Source of the DNA: Gammaproteobacteria bacterium
Lineage (GTDB): Bacteria; Pseudomonadota; Gammaproteobacteria; Poriferisulfidales; GCA-002705445
Reading direction: 5' to 3'
DNA length: 44,151 nucleotides
Assembly: GCA_018674175.1 (NCBI GenBank)
Contig: JABHAT010000018.1
Coordinates: forward strand, 1-44,151
Shown: in pieces, positions 1 through 10,879 of the stretch
Layout: every line of letters begins with the position of its first letter
How positions within the stretch are numbered: position 1 is the first letter of the stretch
Program-made: the position numbers and the translations under genes
The notes under the pieces: generated by a model
Seen by the model: only the letters and a program-made list of their open reading frames with translations
Database searches by the model: none
Told to the model about the DNA's origin: nothing

Positions 1-1273
1 CTGGCATATAAGTAAAGATTAATAATATTAAAGTAATAATTAAAATGGTTAAAATATTAATAAATATTTTTTTAAAATTATCTTCTTTTTCTAAATATCG
101 TAAATTTGAACTTTCATTATTATTTGTATTTTTAAAAAAACTATGTTTTTTATTTTTTTTATTTTTTTTATTTTTTTTATTTAACACACGCTCTTTAATT
201 ACGAGGGCAAAGATAAAAGATGATAGCGTAATTAAGAAAGTATAAAAAATTCCTGTATTGTAAATCCTAAAAAAAAAGAAGTTTGTAGATAATTCTATAT
301 TTGTATTATCCACTATATTTGGAAATAACTGAAAAATATTCAAAGAATATTTTAACATATTTAAAATATGATGAATCTTATTCATAACGTCAAAATCAAA
401 ATGAATACTTCTTATATATCCACCATGCACTTTTTCACCTATGTCCAAATACATATTGACTGATTTAGCCATTAACAAATAAGCAAGCATAATAATAATT
501 ATGAAAAATGTTGCTTTGAACATAAATTTATATATTTGCTTTTTAGTAAAATTATCTCTATGTATGTTAGAAATATAAAAAATAAATAAAAATAGAAAAT
601 AAAACATCATAGTTATTGCGTAATTCATAGACCCTGCTAACAATAAAATACCACTCAAAATTATATATCTTGTTGCCATTCTAGGATTATTTGTTTCCAT
701 TTTTGCCTTATAATATAAAATAAAAGCAATTTGTCCCATCAGTGTAGTTATTATCATTCCATTGTATCCAGCTGTTGCTGTATGTAATTGGCTGGCAATC
801 AAGCAAAATGAAATTATGGAGAAAGATAGTGCAAATATCTTATTTTCAGATGAAATTCTAATTTGCCACTGATAAGTTAAGTATGAGCAAATTGATAGTA
901 ATAATATATTGAAAAATCTTACAAATTTAGCATTCTCAATATTTATACTTATATAATCTGTGATTATGAGAATTAAACCTCCAACAGGTCTAAACAGCTC
1001 CCAAATTGCATTATAATACTCAGGATGTCCTTGAAATTGAAAATATAACGAATTCCTGCTCCAAAATGTTGCGTTCCAATCATCTTGCCTCAAGTAATCA
1101 CTTATAAGAACAGGGAAATGGGCCACTAGAAGACATGCTAAAATTATTATATAAACACATAGCGAACTATCAAAAATTTTTTTTACTAACGACGGCTCTT
1201 TAAAAAATTTTTTTATATATAAATTATTTCCACCTAAAATCCTATTTGCAAATAATTCACTAAACTTTGACAT
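1..1273 (-). CDS. Partial polytopic membrane protein, probable GT-C/GtrII-like glycosyltransferase (C-terminus cut by window edge)
   Basis: The minus-strand frame is open from an ATG at 1273 to base 1 with no stop, giving at least 424 residues. The ATG is preceded by AAGG and overlaps the end of the epimerase gene by 14 bases, so the two are probably co-translated. An N-terminal cytoplasmic stretch of about 35 residues is followed by a membrane helix (about 38-55) and then an acidic motif, SDYLRQDDW (58-66). Many further hydrophobic helices alternate with short polar loops. An acidic motif just after the first helix is typical of lipid-linked-sugar-dependent GT-C transferases, including the GtrII type that decorates O-antigen. 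That assignment is inference; no substrate can be read. Near the visible end is a Lys/Asn-rich cytoplasmic loop encoded by a 9-base tandem repeat. Confidence 0.7.
   Translation of the reverse strand, partial: MSKFSELFANRILGGNNLYIKKFFKEPSLVKKIFDSSLCVYIIILACLLVAHFPVLISDYLRQDDWNATFWSRNSLYFQFQGHPEYYNAIWELFRPVGGLILIITDYISINIENAKFVRFFNILLLSICSYLTYQWQIRISSENKIFALSFSIISFCLIASQLHTATAGYNGMIITTLMGQIAFILYYKAKMETNNPRMATRYIILSGILLLAGSMNYAITMMFYFLFLFIFYISNIHRDNFTKKQIYKFMFKATFFIIIIMLAYLLMAKSVNMYLDIGEKVHGGYIRSIHFDFDVMNKIHHILNMLKYSLNIFQLFPNIVDNTNIELSTNFFFFRIYNTGIFYTFLITLSSFIFALVIKERVLNKKNKKNKKNKKHSFFKNTNNNESSNLRYLEKEDNFKKIFINILTILIITLILLIFTYMP
146..181. repeat. 9-base tandem repeat (about four ATTTTTTTT units) inside the membrane-protein gene
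   Basis: Single A residues at 152, 161, 170 and 179 are separated by runs of eight T, giving an exact 9-base period. On the coding (minus) strand it reads Asn-Lys-Lys repeats within a loop of the partial membrane protein. A unit gain or loss would stay in frame, whereas slippage within a T-run would shift the frame. Confidence 0.85.
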
Positions 1274-2204
1274 TTTCCTTCCACCATTTTATGGTTTTAA
1301 TTATACCGTTATCAATTTTAGTTTTTGGGAACCATCCCAGTTCTTTTTTAGCTTTTTTAGTATTTAAAAACATATTAAATGGAATGGATGGCATTGCTTT
1401 GTTGAATTGAATCTTTATATCTTTGCCTGATAGTTTTATTATTTTTTCGCATAATTCTTTTACAGTAATTGGTGTTCCTGAGCCACAATTATATATTTCA
1501 TATTTTGATTTTTGTTTTTTAATTGCTATTTTAATGAAATCAACAAGATCATCTGCATACAAAAAATCTCTTATTTCTTTACCTGTGCCCCAAACTTCAA
1601 GAGTATTTTTAGCTTTCATAACTTTTGTAATGGTTGCTCCAAAAACATGGCTTTTATCTAAGTCATATTTGTCATGAGGGCCATATATATTTGAATGTCT
1701 TATGATAGTAAATTTAGTGTCACTTAGCATGGAGTAAAATTTAGCTATTTTTTCAAGGTATACTTTAGTTTCACCAGCACCTTTATATTTGTCTATAATT
1801 TTTCCAGTATAGTCATTTTCTTTTGTAGCTTTCTTTGATGAAGGGTACATGACTGTGCAACTTGGAAAAATAAAATGTTTAACTTTGTGGGTATAGCTAG
1901 ATCTAAATATATAAGAATTTATTACAGCATTATCCGTAACATGAATATATGGCTTAGAAACAATATCTTTGGATCCCGATGTTGTGGCCGCAGCCTGAAT
2001 AACTATATCCATACCTTTTATTAATTTATCAACAGACTTTGGGTTCTTCAAATCTGCTTTATGCCATTTAACATTGCTAGGAGTCTTATAAGCAGGTCTT
2101 TTGAATCGAACAGCATGAATCTCATAATTTTTATTTGCCGCTAATCCAAGTGTAATATTTTTACCTATAAACCCTGTTGCACCACAAATTAATACTTTTT
2201 TCAT
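1260..2204 (-). CDS. NAD-dependent epimerase/dehydratase family protein (extended SDR, nucleotide-sugar type)
   Basis: The protein is 314 residues. It has the N-terminal Rossmann motif GATGFIG, the mid-domain SC(T)VMYP stretch, and the RHSNIYGP and RDFLYADDLV motifs of nucleotide-sugar epimerases/dehydratases such as the WcaG and GDP-sugar families. I chose ATG 2204 because AGGA lies 5 bases upstream; a GTG at 2207 would sit too close to it. The active-site segment reads AGETK, where the family expects YxxxK, so the catalytic Tyr appears to be Ala while the Lys is kept. A Tyr lies four residues upstream. The gene overlaps the downstream membrane protein and is divergent from queA. The pair probably makes and transfers an envelope sugar. 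The substrate is unknown. Confidence 0.85.
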   Translation of the reverse strand: MKKVLICGATGFIGKNITLGLAANKNYEIHAVRFKRPAYKTPSNVKWHKADLKNPKSVDKLIKGMDIVIQAAATTSGSKDIVSKPYIHVTDNAVINSYIFRSSYTHKVKHFIFPSCTVMYPSSKKATKENDYTGKIIDKYKGAGETKVYLEKIAKFYSMLSDTKFTIIRHSNIYGPHDKYDLDKSHVFGATITKVMKAKNTLEVWGTGKEIRDFLYADDLVDFIKIAIKKQKSKYEIYNCGSGTPITVKELCEKIIKLSGKDIKIQFNKAMPSIPFNMFLNTKKAKKELGWFPKTKIDNGIIKTIKWWKENVKV

Positions 2205-2225
2205 CACTTTCCTATATTTTGTTGT

Positions 2226-2233
2226 ATTATAAT
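2226..2233. promoter_or_regulatory. Possible divergent promoter -10 elements between the epimerase and queA
   Basis: In the 56-base divergent gap the sequence ATTATAAT carries a perfect TATAAT on the plus strand (2228-2233) and another on the minus strand (2231-2226). No good -35 hexamer is visible at 16-18 bases on either side. In this AT-rich DNA it remains tentative. Confidence 0.3.
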
Positions 2234-2260
2234 GATTAAATTTTTTACCAATATACCATA

Positions 2261-4377
<2,117 letters not shown>

Positions 4378-4380
4378 AAA

Positions 4381-6291
4381 ATGAAGATTATAAAAAATAA
4401 TTTAAATATTATTATACTTTTTATAGCGCCATTCTTAGGTTTGCTTTGGCATTTAGAAAATAATCATTTACCGATGTCAGATGCGGTAGCTTTTTTAGAG
4501 GCTTCCGACATAATATCCCAAAATTTATTGCAAGGTCATATAGGCGAATTTTTAATATCTATATTTAATGAGAGAAGTTGGCGACCTACTATTTTTCAAT
4601 TATTTATAGTGCCGTTTTTAATTATTTCAAATGGCGATCTATTATTAGCAGTTTTACTAACACATGTATCATTTATAACTTTAAGTGTGTTTTTAGTTTA
4701 TAAAATATTTTTAAGGTACGGAAATAAATATATTTCTGCAATTTCGGCATCAGTTATAAGTTTATCTGTAGATATTTTTTTTGGTGGAGAATCATTTCCA
4801 TTATTTTCTGAAGTCTCATTCATTGCTTTCTTGATAGCTACTTTATATTATTTATCTGAACCTATTTTATTTCAAAATAAAAAAAAATCTTATCTATTTA
4901 TATTGTTTTTTGCATTAACTATGTTGGTTAGGCCAGTCGAAGGGTTTTTATTTTTAGCGCCGTCAATAATTACAATAATTTTATATGAACACTTAAGGTA
5001 TTTATCTGTATCTGAAATTATAAAAGGTTTTATTTATCCAGTTTTTTTTCTTTGGATTTTAATATTTAGTAGGTTGGTTCCTGAAGTATCTGATTCTATT
5101 TTAAAAATTGACCCACCACACTCTTATAATATATTTCTTATGGTATTTGCATTGGTTTCCATAATTCTTTTTCTATTGTTAATAAGCTTGATACTTCATA
5201 AGAAATATAATTTGTTTGAGGCTAAGAAAAAAAATGAAAAAACTTTTTTTTCAAAAAGTATGTTTATAGGCTCATTTATAATATGGTTTTGGTACACGCC
5301 AAGGTTTGGGAGTTTATATGGTTGGATATACGAAACCTCTATAGGCAATCAGTTTAATCATCAAAAAGGCAACGGATTTCAGATTGATAATTTGTTATTT
5401 AACGCTATAGATGGTCGTGGGCAAATAATAGTGTACTTTATATCTTCACTTTTTTTGCTTACTACTATTTTTTATTTATTAAGTAATAAAATTAACTTTA
5501 AAGATATCGATGCTTTTAAAAATAAATATGACACTCTGAGTATTGCAATTCTAGCGTCTGTACCAATACCTATAATTTTATATTTTACAACTTATCAGGT
5601 TGCCTATAGAAAAATATCGCCTGTTATAACACTGCTTTTGATATTTATGATTATGCATATTATTTCAAATATAAAATTGAAAAATATTACATACTCGTTA
5701 TTAACAATAGTTTTTTCTGTACAAGTGTATTCAATACACAATCATACTTATAATTTTAAAAATAATGATAGATGGATTAACCATAAAACGTTTATAAAAA
5801 AATCTAATGTAGTTGGCTCAATATTCCCTTACCCTGTAAATACTAAAGAAGATGCGCATGCAAACTTAATAAATTTTATAAAAAAACAATCAGAAAAAAT
5901 TAATATAAAAAATATATCTTTAGTGCTTGATGATAGGGCTTATCCTATAGAGCCTTATCTAACAAAATTTTTATGCAGGAAAGTATCTTTGAATTGTAAA
6001 TTTTCAGCACCAAAAACATTTTTATATGGAAATATTGATTATTTAAATGACAGTGATGCTTTATTGATAATTAACAATATTAAAATTTCTTCAGAGCTTC
6101 AAGTAAAAAATAAAATCTTATTTGAAAATAAGATCAAGCAAAATATAGATAAATCATCTCCGTCAGAACTATACTCCTACTATTTAAACTATCTCTATAT
6201 CTCAAATATGCTTAATATTCATAATATTAAAAAAATTGAGTGTGAGAAATTTTATAAGGATTATCAGGCTTGCATATTAATTAAAGATTGA
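4381..6291 (+). CDS. Polytopic membrane protein, probable GT-C fold glycosyltransferase of unknown specificity
   Basis: The protein is 636 residues with about a dozen hydrophobic helices (first near 8-23) through roughly residue 450. A mainly polar C-terminal part of about 170 residues follows and is probably periplasmic. After the first helix comes an acidic stretch, PMSDAVAFLEASD (31-43), in the position where GT-C enzymes carry catalytic Asp/Glu. The topology resembles the ArnT/PMT group, but I recognise no specific subfamily. It starts 3 bases after tgt with no clear ribosome-binding site, which suggests coupling to tgt translation. It interrupts the usual tgt-yajC adjacency. Base composition looks like its neighbours, so there is no sign of very recent transfer. 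Confidence 0.6.
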   Translation: MKIIKNNLNIIILFIAPFLGLLWHLENNHLPMSDAVAFLEASDIISQNLLQGHIGEFLISIFNERSWRPTIFQLFIVPFLIISNGDLLLAVLLTHVSFITLSVFLVYKIFLRYGNKYISAISASVISLSVDIFFGGESFPLFSEVSFIAFLIATLYYLSEPILFQNKKKSYLFILFFALTMLVRPVEGFLFLAPSIITIILYEHLRYLSVSEIIKGFIYPVFFLWILIFSRLVPEVSDSILKIDPPHSYNIFLMVFALVSIILFLLLISLILHKKYNLFEAKKKNEKTFFSKSMFIGSFIIWFWYTPRFGSLYGWIYETSIGNQFNHQKGNGFQIDNLLFNAIDGRGQIIVYFISSLFLLTTIFYLLSNKINFKDIDAFKNKYDTLSIAILASVPIPIILYFTTYQVAYRKISPVITLLLIFMIMHIISNIKLKNITYSLLTIVFSVQVYSIHNHTYNFKNNDRWINHKTFIKKSNVVGSIFPYPVNTKEDAHANLINFIKKQSEKINIKNISLVLDDRAYPIEPYLTKFLCRKVSLNCKFSAPKTFLYGNIDYLNDSDALLIINNIKISSELQVKNKILFENKIKQNIDKSSPSELYSYYLNYLYISNMLNIHNIKKIECEKFYKDYQACILIKD

Positions 6292-6315
6292 GAAATATGT
6301 CACATAACATATACT
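6288..6315 (+). promoter_or_regulatory. Predicted sigma-70 promoter for yajC-secD-secF
   Basis: TTGAGA (6288-6293) and TATACT (6310-6315) are separated by 16 bases, each matching five of six consensus positions. The -35 overlaps the stop codon of the inserted membrane-protein gene. The predicted start near 6322 gives a leader of about 40 bases, with AGGA (6354-6357) in front of the yajC ATG. Confidence 0.6.
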
Positions 6316-6364
6316 AACATCTATAGAATTTACGATAAATAATTTAACTTTTTAGGATAATCAG

Positions 6365-6679
6365 ATGAACATAATTAGCAATGCGTATGCTCAAACAGCA
6401 GGTCCAGCAGATGGCGGTATGAGTATGTTAATAATGGTGGGTTTATTTTTTGTCATCATGTATTTTATGATAATTAGGCCTCAAAATAAGAGGGTTAAAG
6501 AACATAATAAGTTAATAGAATCGCTCTCAGTTGGAACCGAGGTCGTTGTTTCTAACGGAATTATGGGAAAAATTATAAAAATAAAAGATGATATTGTTGA
6601 GCTAGAGATCTCAAACAATGTAATTATTAAGGTGAGAAAAAGTTCTGTCACCACAGTCTTACCAAAAGGTTCTATATAA
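6365..6679 (+). CDS. yajC: Preprotein translocase accessory subunit YajC
   Basis: YajC is the small inner-membrane partner of SecDF, which helps pull exported proteins through SecYEG using the proton motive force. The protein has 104 residues. A short N-terminus ends in the NAYAQ stretch, one membrane helix spans about 20-37, and the family-defining IIRPQNKR motif follows it. The cytoplasmic domain then carries the VGTEVVVSNGIMGKI turn. AGGA lies seven bases upstream of the ATG. It leads a yajC-secD-secF operon that appears to have its own promoter. Confidence 0.96.
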   Translation: MNIISNAYAQTAGPADGGMSMLIMVGLFFVIMYFMIIRPQNKRVKEHNKLIESLSVGTEVVVSNGIMGKIIKIKDDIVELEISNNVIIKVRKSSVTTVLPKGSI

Positions 6680-6687
6680 AAAAATAT

Positions 6688-8313
6688 ATGAAAATATTTT
6701 CTATCAAACAAATACTAGTGATTTTTGTTTTAGTATTCAGCGTTATTTATTCGCTACCAACATTTTATAGTGAAGTGCCTTCATGGCTAACATCTATGAA
6801 TGCAAAAAAAATGAATCTTGGTTTAGATTTAAAAGGTGGTGTTCATTTTCTGATGGAAGTAGATTTAGATGAGGTTGTAAAAAATAAGTCAAAAAAATTA
6901 TCTAACGATATAAGATCTCAACTTAGAAAAGAAAAAATAAGATACAAAAAATATTCTCATCAAAATAATAATATTTATATAGAATTTAACGATAATAGTT
7001 TTTATGAGAGAACGGAAGATTTAATAAAAACTAGTTACCAAAATACTTTTGATATAAATAAAATTAATATCAATGAAATGGAAATTACTATATCTGAGGA
7101 TGCTCTTAATGAGCTCAGAATAGCGGCAATTAAACAAAATACAACAACACTAAGAAATAGAGTGAATGAGCTAGGGGTGGCGGAGCCTATAGTGCAACAG
7201 AGTGGCAAAACAAGAATTGTTGTAGAGCTTCCTGGTATAAAAGATACTACAAGAGCTAAAGATATAATTGGTGCAACTGCAACTCTTGAGTTTAAAATGG
7301 TGGACGAGGATTCAGATGCTTATGCTGCTGAAGACTCAAATCAGATCTCTTTTAATTCAAAACTTTATTATGATGACGCAGGACAGCCAGTCTTGCTTAA
7401 AAGAAATGTTATATTAACAGGTGAAAACATTGTTGATGCTTCTTCTGGATTTGATAGGAATTCAAGACCATCTGTAAATATAACTTTAGATGGGCCTGGA
7501 GCAAAAAGGTTCTCTAATACAACAGATGATAATATTGGAAAATTAATGGCAGTATTATTTATTGAAAGTAAGTCTGAGCAAAGAATTATTAATGGGGAAA
7601 GTAAAAGAGTTACCAGAAAATACGAAAAAATAATTAGTCTTGCCACTATACAAGAAAGACTTTCAAAGTCTTTTCAAATTACTGGATTAGATAGCCCAAA
7701 ACAAGCAAGAGATCTTGCGCTTTATCTTCGAGCTGGATCAATGGCTGCACCAATGTATATTATCGAGGAAAGAACTATTGGCCCAAGCTTGGGAGCTGAC
7801 AATATAGAAAAAGGTAAAATATCAGTAATAATTGGTTTAATTTTAGTATTGGTTTTTATGGTTTATTATTATAGAGTTTTTGGTTTATTTGCTAACTCTG
7901 CGTTAATTATAAATATTTTAATCATCATATCTATTATGTCATTAATACCAGGAGCAACTTTAACATTACCAGGAATTGCAGGTATTGTTTTAACAGTTGG
8001 TATGGCTGTAGATGCTAATGTTTTAATTTTTGAAAGGATAAAGGAAGAGATTAAGAATGGTTCAACTCCACTGGCCTCTATAGAATTAGGATATAAAAAA
8101 GCATTTTCAACTATTGCTGATGCAAATATAACAACGCTAATTGCTTCAATAATATTATTTATTTTTGGAACAGGCCCAATTAAAGGTTTTGCTGTAACTT
8201 TATCCATAGGTGTAGTTTCATCAATGTTTACAGCTATAATTGTCACAAGAGTTTTAGCTAATTTATTATACGAGAACAAAACAAATTTAAAAACAAGAAA
8301 ACTAAATATATGA
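6688..8313 (+). CDS. secD: Protein translocase subunit SecD
   Basis: SecD is an RND-superfamily membrane protein that works with SecF to drive late steps of protein export. It is 541 residues, shorter than the 615 of E. coli, mainly through a smaller periplasmic region. An N-terminal helix (about 5-26) is followed by the MNLGLDLKGGVHFLMEVD motif and the first periplasmic domain with LRNRVNELGVAEP. LDSPKQARDLALYLRAGS comes next, then a C-terminal bundle of five helices containing GMAVDANVLIFERIKEE. It begins 8 bases after yajC and overlaps secF by four bases (ATGA). Confidence 0.98.
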   Translation: MKIFSIKQILVIFVLVFSVIYSLPTFYSEVPSWLTSMNAKKMNLGLDLKGGVHFLMEVDLDEVVKNKSKKLSNDIRSQLRKEKIRYKKYSHQNNNIYIEFNDNSFYERTEDLIKTSYQNTFDINKININEMEITISEDALNELRIAAIKQNTTTLRNRVNELGVAEPIVQQSGKTRIVVELPGIKDTTRAKDIIGATATLEFKMVDEDSDAYAAEDSNQISFNSKLYYDDAGQPVLLKRNVILTGENIVDASSGFDRNSRPSVNITLDGPGAKRFSNTTDDNIGKLMAVLFIESKSEQRIINGESKRVTRKYEKIISLATIQERLSKSFQITGLDSPKQARDLALYLRAGSMAAPMYIIEERTIGPSLGADNIEKGKISVIIGLILVLVFMVYYYRVFGLFANSALIINILIIISIMSLIPGATLTLPGIAGIVLTVGMAVDANVLIFERIKEEIKNGSTPLASIELGYKKAFSTIADANITTLIASIILFIFGTGPIKGFAVTLSIGVVSSMFTAIIVTRVLANLLYENKTNLKTRKLNI

Positions 8314-9227
8314 GAACAATAGACATTAACTTTGACTTTATGAAATGGCACAAAAATGCTGTTTACGTTTCTTCTTTTTTAATTTTAATTTCTCTTTTTA
8401 GTATTTTTACAAAAGGATTAAATTATGGTGTAGATTTTAATGGTGGAACTGTAATAGAAATTGGCTTTGAAAATAATGCGCCAATAGAAGATATTAGAAA
8501 TCATTTGGTAGAAAATAATTATACAAAGTCTTCAGTTCAGTATTTTGGATCAAATAAAGATTTGTTGATAAGAATGCCAAATATTGTTTCGTCTGATGAA
8601 GCTACTCTAAGTAATACTCTAGTGGCAGAATTAAATAATAAATATAGTTTTTCTTTAAAAAGAGTTGAGTATGTTGGAGCTCAAGTAGGAGAAGAGCTAA
8701 GAGATCAAGGTATTACCGCAGCTTTAATAGCATTGTTACTAATAATGATATATATAGCACTTCGATTTGAATATAGATTTTCTATTGGAGCTATACTTGC
8801 TTTACTTCATGATGTTTTTTTAATAATGGGAATTTTTTCAATAACCCAGATAGAATTTAATCTAAGTGTATTCGCAGCAATATTGGCTGTAATTGGTTAT
8901 TCTTTAAATGATACTATTGTTGTATTTGATAGGATTAGAGAAAACTTTAAATCTTCCGTTGCTGAGAATACTGATACTATTTCAATTACAAATGAGTCTA
9001 TTAATCAAACTTTATCAAGGACCCTTATAACATCTCTGACTACTTTATTAGTTTTAGCGTCACTAATATTTTTTGGTGGTGAAATACTTTTTGGGTTTTC
9101 TTTTGCTTTAATTGCGGGTGTTTTAGTTGGAACTTATTCTTCTATATATATAGCAAGTTCAACTCTACTAATGATGAACATATCTGCTAAAGACATAACT
9201 ATAGAGATTGACGAAGAAAAACCTTAG
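8310..9227 (+). CDS. secF: Protein translocase subunit SecF
   Basis: SecF completes the SecDF export motor. At 305 residues it is close to the usual length. It has an N-terminal helix, GLNYGVDFNGGTVIEI (the SecF counterpart of the SecD D1 motif) and VGAQVGEELRDQG. The five-helix RND region carries GYSLNDTIVVFDRIRENF. Its start overlaps the secD stop by four bases, so the two are probably made in equal amounts. It ends three bases from the convergent suhB stop. Confidence 0.98.
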   Translation: MRTIDINFDFMKWHKNAVYVSSFLILISLFSIFTKGLNYGVDFNGGTVIEIGFENNAPIEDIRNHLVENNYTKSSVQYFGSNKDLLIRMPNIVSSDEATLSNTLVAELNNKYSFSLKRVEYVGAQVGEELRDQGITAALIALLLIMIYIALRFEYRFSIGAILALLHDVFLIMGIFSITQIEFNLSVFAAILAVIGYSLNDTIVVFDRIRENFKSSVAENTDTISITNESINQTLSRTLITSLTTLLVLASLIFFGGEILFGFSFALIAGVLVGTYSSIYIASSTLLMMNISAKDITIEIDEEKP

Positions 9228-9230
9228 TGA

Positions 9231-10031
9231 TTATATAAGATTTTTTTGAAGTTTTTCAATTACATCTTCATGTAAATTAATATTTGCTGCCAAAACATTT
9301 CCTGTTTCAAGATAATTTTCATTACCATTTATATCACTAATGTGCCCACCAGCTTCTGATACAATAATTGAGCCTGCAGCAATATCCCAAGGCTTTAGAT
9401 TGAATTCCCAAAACCCATCTAGTCTTCCAGAAGCAACATATGATAAATCTAATGCTGCAGCACCAAGTCTTCTAATGCTTCCACATCTTGCGTCCATTAA
9501 AGTCCTAAGAGTCTCAATATATACACCTGAATGATCTTTTTTTCTATATGGAATACCTGTTCCAAAAACTGCCTTTTTTATCGAACTACACTTTGCTACT
9601 CTAATTTTCTTTTCATTCATTAAAGCTCCTTTCCCTTTTTCAGCACAGAAAAGCTCATTTTTGAATGGATCATAAACAACTCCTAAAATAGGAACTTTAT
9701 CTTTGCATAGTCCTATGGAAACAGCGAATTGTGGAATGCCGTGAATAAAGTTTGTTGTTCCGTCTAGCGGATCTATAAACCATTCGTATTCTGATTTAAC
9801 ATCATTAGAACCACTTTCTTCGGCAGTTATTTTGTACTGGGGATAAGCTTTCATTAATGCCTCGGTAATAATTTTCTCTGCTTCTTGATCAGCCTCAGAA
9901 ACATAATCATTAAAACCTTTTGACATCACTTTTAAAGTTTCTAATCTTGAATAAAAACGCATGATTGATTTGCCAGCAAGTAATGCCGCATTTGCAGCGA
10001 TATTTAATTGCGGACTATATGAATTATACAT
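9231..10031 (-). CDS. suhB: Inositol-1-monophosphatase family protein SuhB
   Basis: The protein is a 266-residue Mg-dependent phosphatase of the inositol monophosphatase family. Metal ligands are visible in EES (71-73) and IDPLDGTTNF (Asp87, Asp90), with the C-terminal WDIAAGSIIVSEAGG motif. In E. coli SuhB also joins the NusA/B/E/G antitermination complex on rRNA leaders, a role known from that species and not readable here. Its place between secF and trmJ matches other gammaproteobacteria. It is convergent with secF and divergent from trmJ. Confidence 0.96.
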   Translation of the reverse strand: MYNSYSPQLNIAANAALLAGKSIMRFYSRLETLKVMSKGFNDYVSEADQEAEKIITEALMKAYPQYKITAEESGSNDVKSEYEWFIDPLDGTTNFIHGIPQFAVSIGLCKDKVPILGVVYDPFKNELFCAEKGKGALMNEKKIRVAKCSSIKKAVFGTGIPYRKKDHSGVYIETLRTLMDARCGSIRRLGAAALDLSYVASGRLDGFWEFNLKPWDIAAGSIIVSEAGGHISDINGNENYLETGNVLAANINLHEDVIEKLQKNLI

Positions 10032-10111
10032 AATTTCTTACTTTAAGATTATTGATTGATGATACTATAATACATAACCAGCATATAATCATAAAAATAT
10101 ACATTTTATAA

Positions 10112-10831
10112 ATGATCAAATTTTCAAAAGTTAAAATCGTTTTAGTTGAAACAAGTCATCCAGGGAATATTGGGTCTGCAGCCAGAGCTATGAAGACTAT
10201 GGGCTTTAGTAATTTATATTTAGTTAATCCAAAATGTGAAATCAACGAAATTTCTTATGCCATGGCGTCCCATGCCGGTGATATTTTAGATAATGCACAT
10301 GTGTCAAATAACTTATCAGAAGTTTTAGGTAATTGTAATTATATTATAGGCGCTACTGCCAGACAGAGAGATATACCTATAGAAATATTAAACCCTAGAG
10401 AAATTGCAAATAAAGTAAATGAAGATTTGTATGATGAAATTGCAATATTACTTGGTAACGAGGCAAGGGGTTTAACAAACGAACAATTATCATTATGTTC
10501 AGTAGGTTTGCATATACCTTCGAATAAAGAGTATACGAGTTTGAATCTAGCATCGTCTTTACAGATTATATTGTATGAAATACTTTTTAAATCGGAAAAT
10601 GATGCGTCATATATAAATAAGATTGATAAGGAAGATATTGCTTCCAATGAAAAGCTTTCAGGATTTCTAAATCATATGAACAAAGTACTTAAAGATATTG
10701 ATTTTATTAAGGACGATAGACCAATGATAGTAAGGAAAATTGATCATATATTTAAAAAAGCCAGTCTTTCTGAAGAAGAGATCAACATTTTAAGGGGCGT
10801 ACTTAGTGCAATTGAGAATCATTCTCAATAA
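10112..10831 (+). CDS. trmJ: tRNA (cytidine/uridine-2'-O-)-methyltransferase TrmJ
   Basis: TrmJ is a SPOUT-class methyltransferase that 2'-O-methylates position 32 of certain tRNAs. The protein has 239 residues. It opens with VKIVLVETSHPGNIGSAARA and then has GFSNLYLVNP, ATARQRD, the knot motif ALLGNEARGL (as ILLGNEARGL) and the SLNLASSLQI segment. A C-terminal helical extension of about 80 residues is typical of TrmJ compared with TrmL. It lies directly upstream of iscR; in Pseudomonas cysE lies between them, and it is absent here. Confidence 0.95.
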   Translation: MIKFSKVKIVLVETSHPGNIGSAARAMKTMGFSNLYLVNPKCEINEISYAMASHAGDILDNAHVSNNLSEVLGNCNYIIGATARQRDIPIEILNPREIANKVNEDLYDEIAILLGNEARGLTNEQLSLCSVGLHIPSNKEYTSLNLASSLQIILYEILFKSENDASYINKIDKEDIASNEKLSGFLNHMNKVLKDIDFIKDDRPMIVRKIDHIFKKASLSEEEINILRGVLSAIENHSQ

Positions 10832-10854
10832 AATCAATAACATATAAGGAAATA

Positions 10855-10879
10855 ATAGTTGACAACTTTAGTGGGTTTA
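10855..10879 (+). promoter_or_regulatory. Predicted type-1 IscR operator
   Basis: Aligned by eye to the type-1 IscR consensus (ATASYYGACTRWWWYAGTCRRSTAT), 19 of 25 positions match, including the ATAGTTGAC left half and the TAGT-GG right core. It covers the -35 hexamer of the predicted iscR promoter, which is where cluster-loaded IscR binds to repress its own operon in E. coli. Confidence 0.75.

Noticed and set aside
45-245. Small plus-strand reading frame of 66 residues, very rich in Phe and Leu
   Set aside because: It is the reverse of the Lys/Asn-rich loop and neighbouring part of the minus-strand membrane protein, which is open across the whole region. Its Phe runs come from the T8 repeats.
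7869-8351. 160-residue minus-strand frame opposite secD
   Set aside because: secD is unmistakable on the other strand, and the opposite frame has no recognisable motifs or suitable context.
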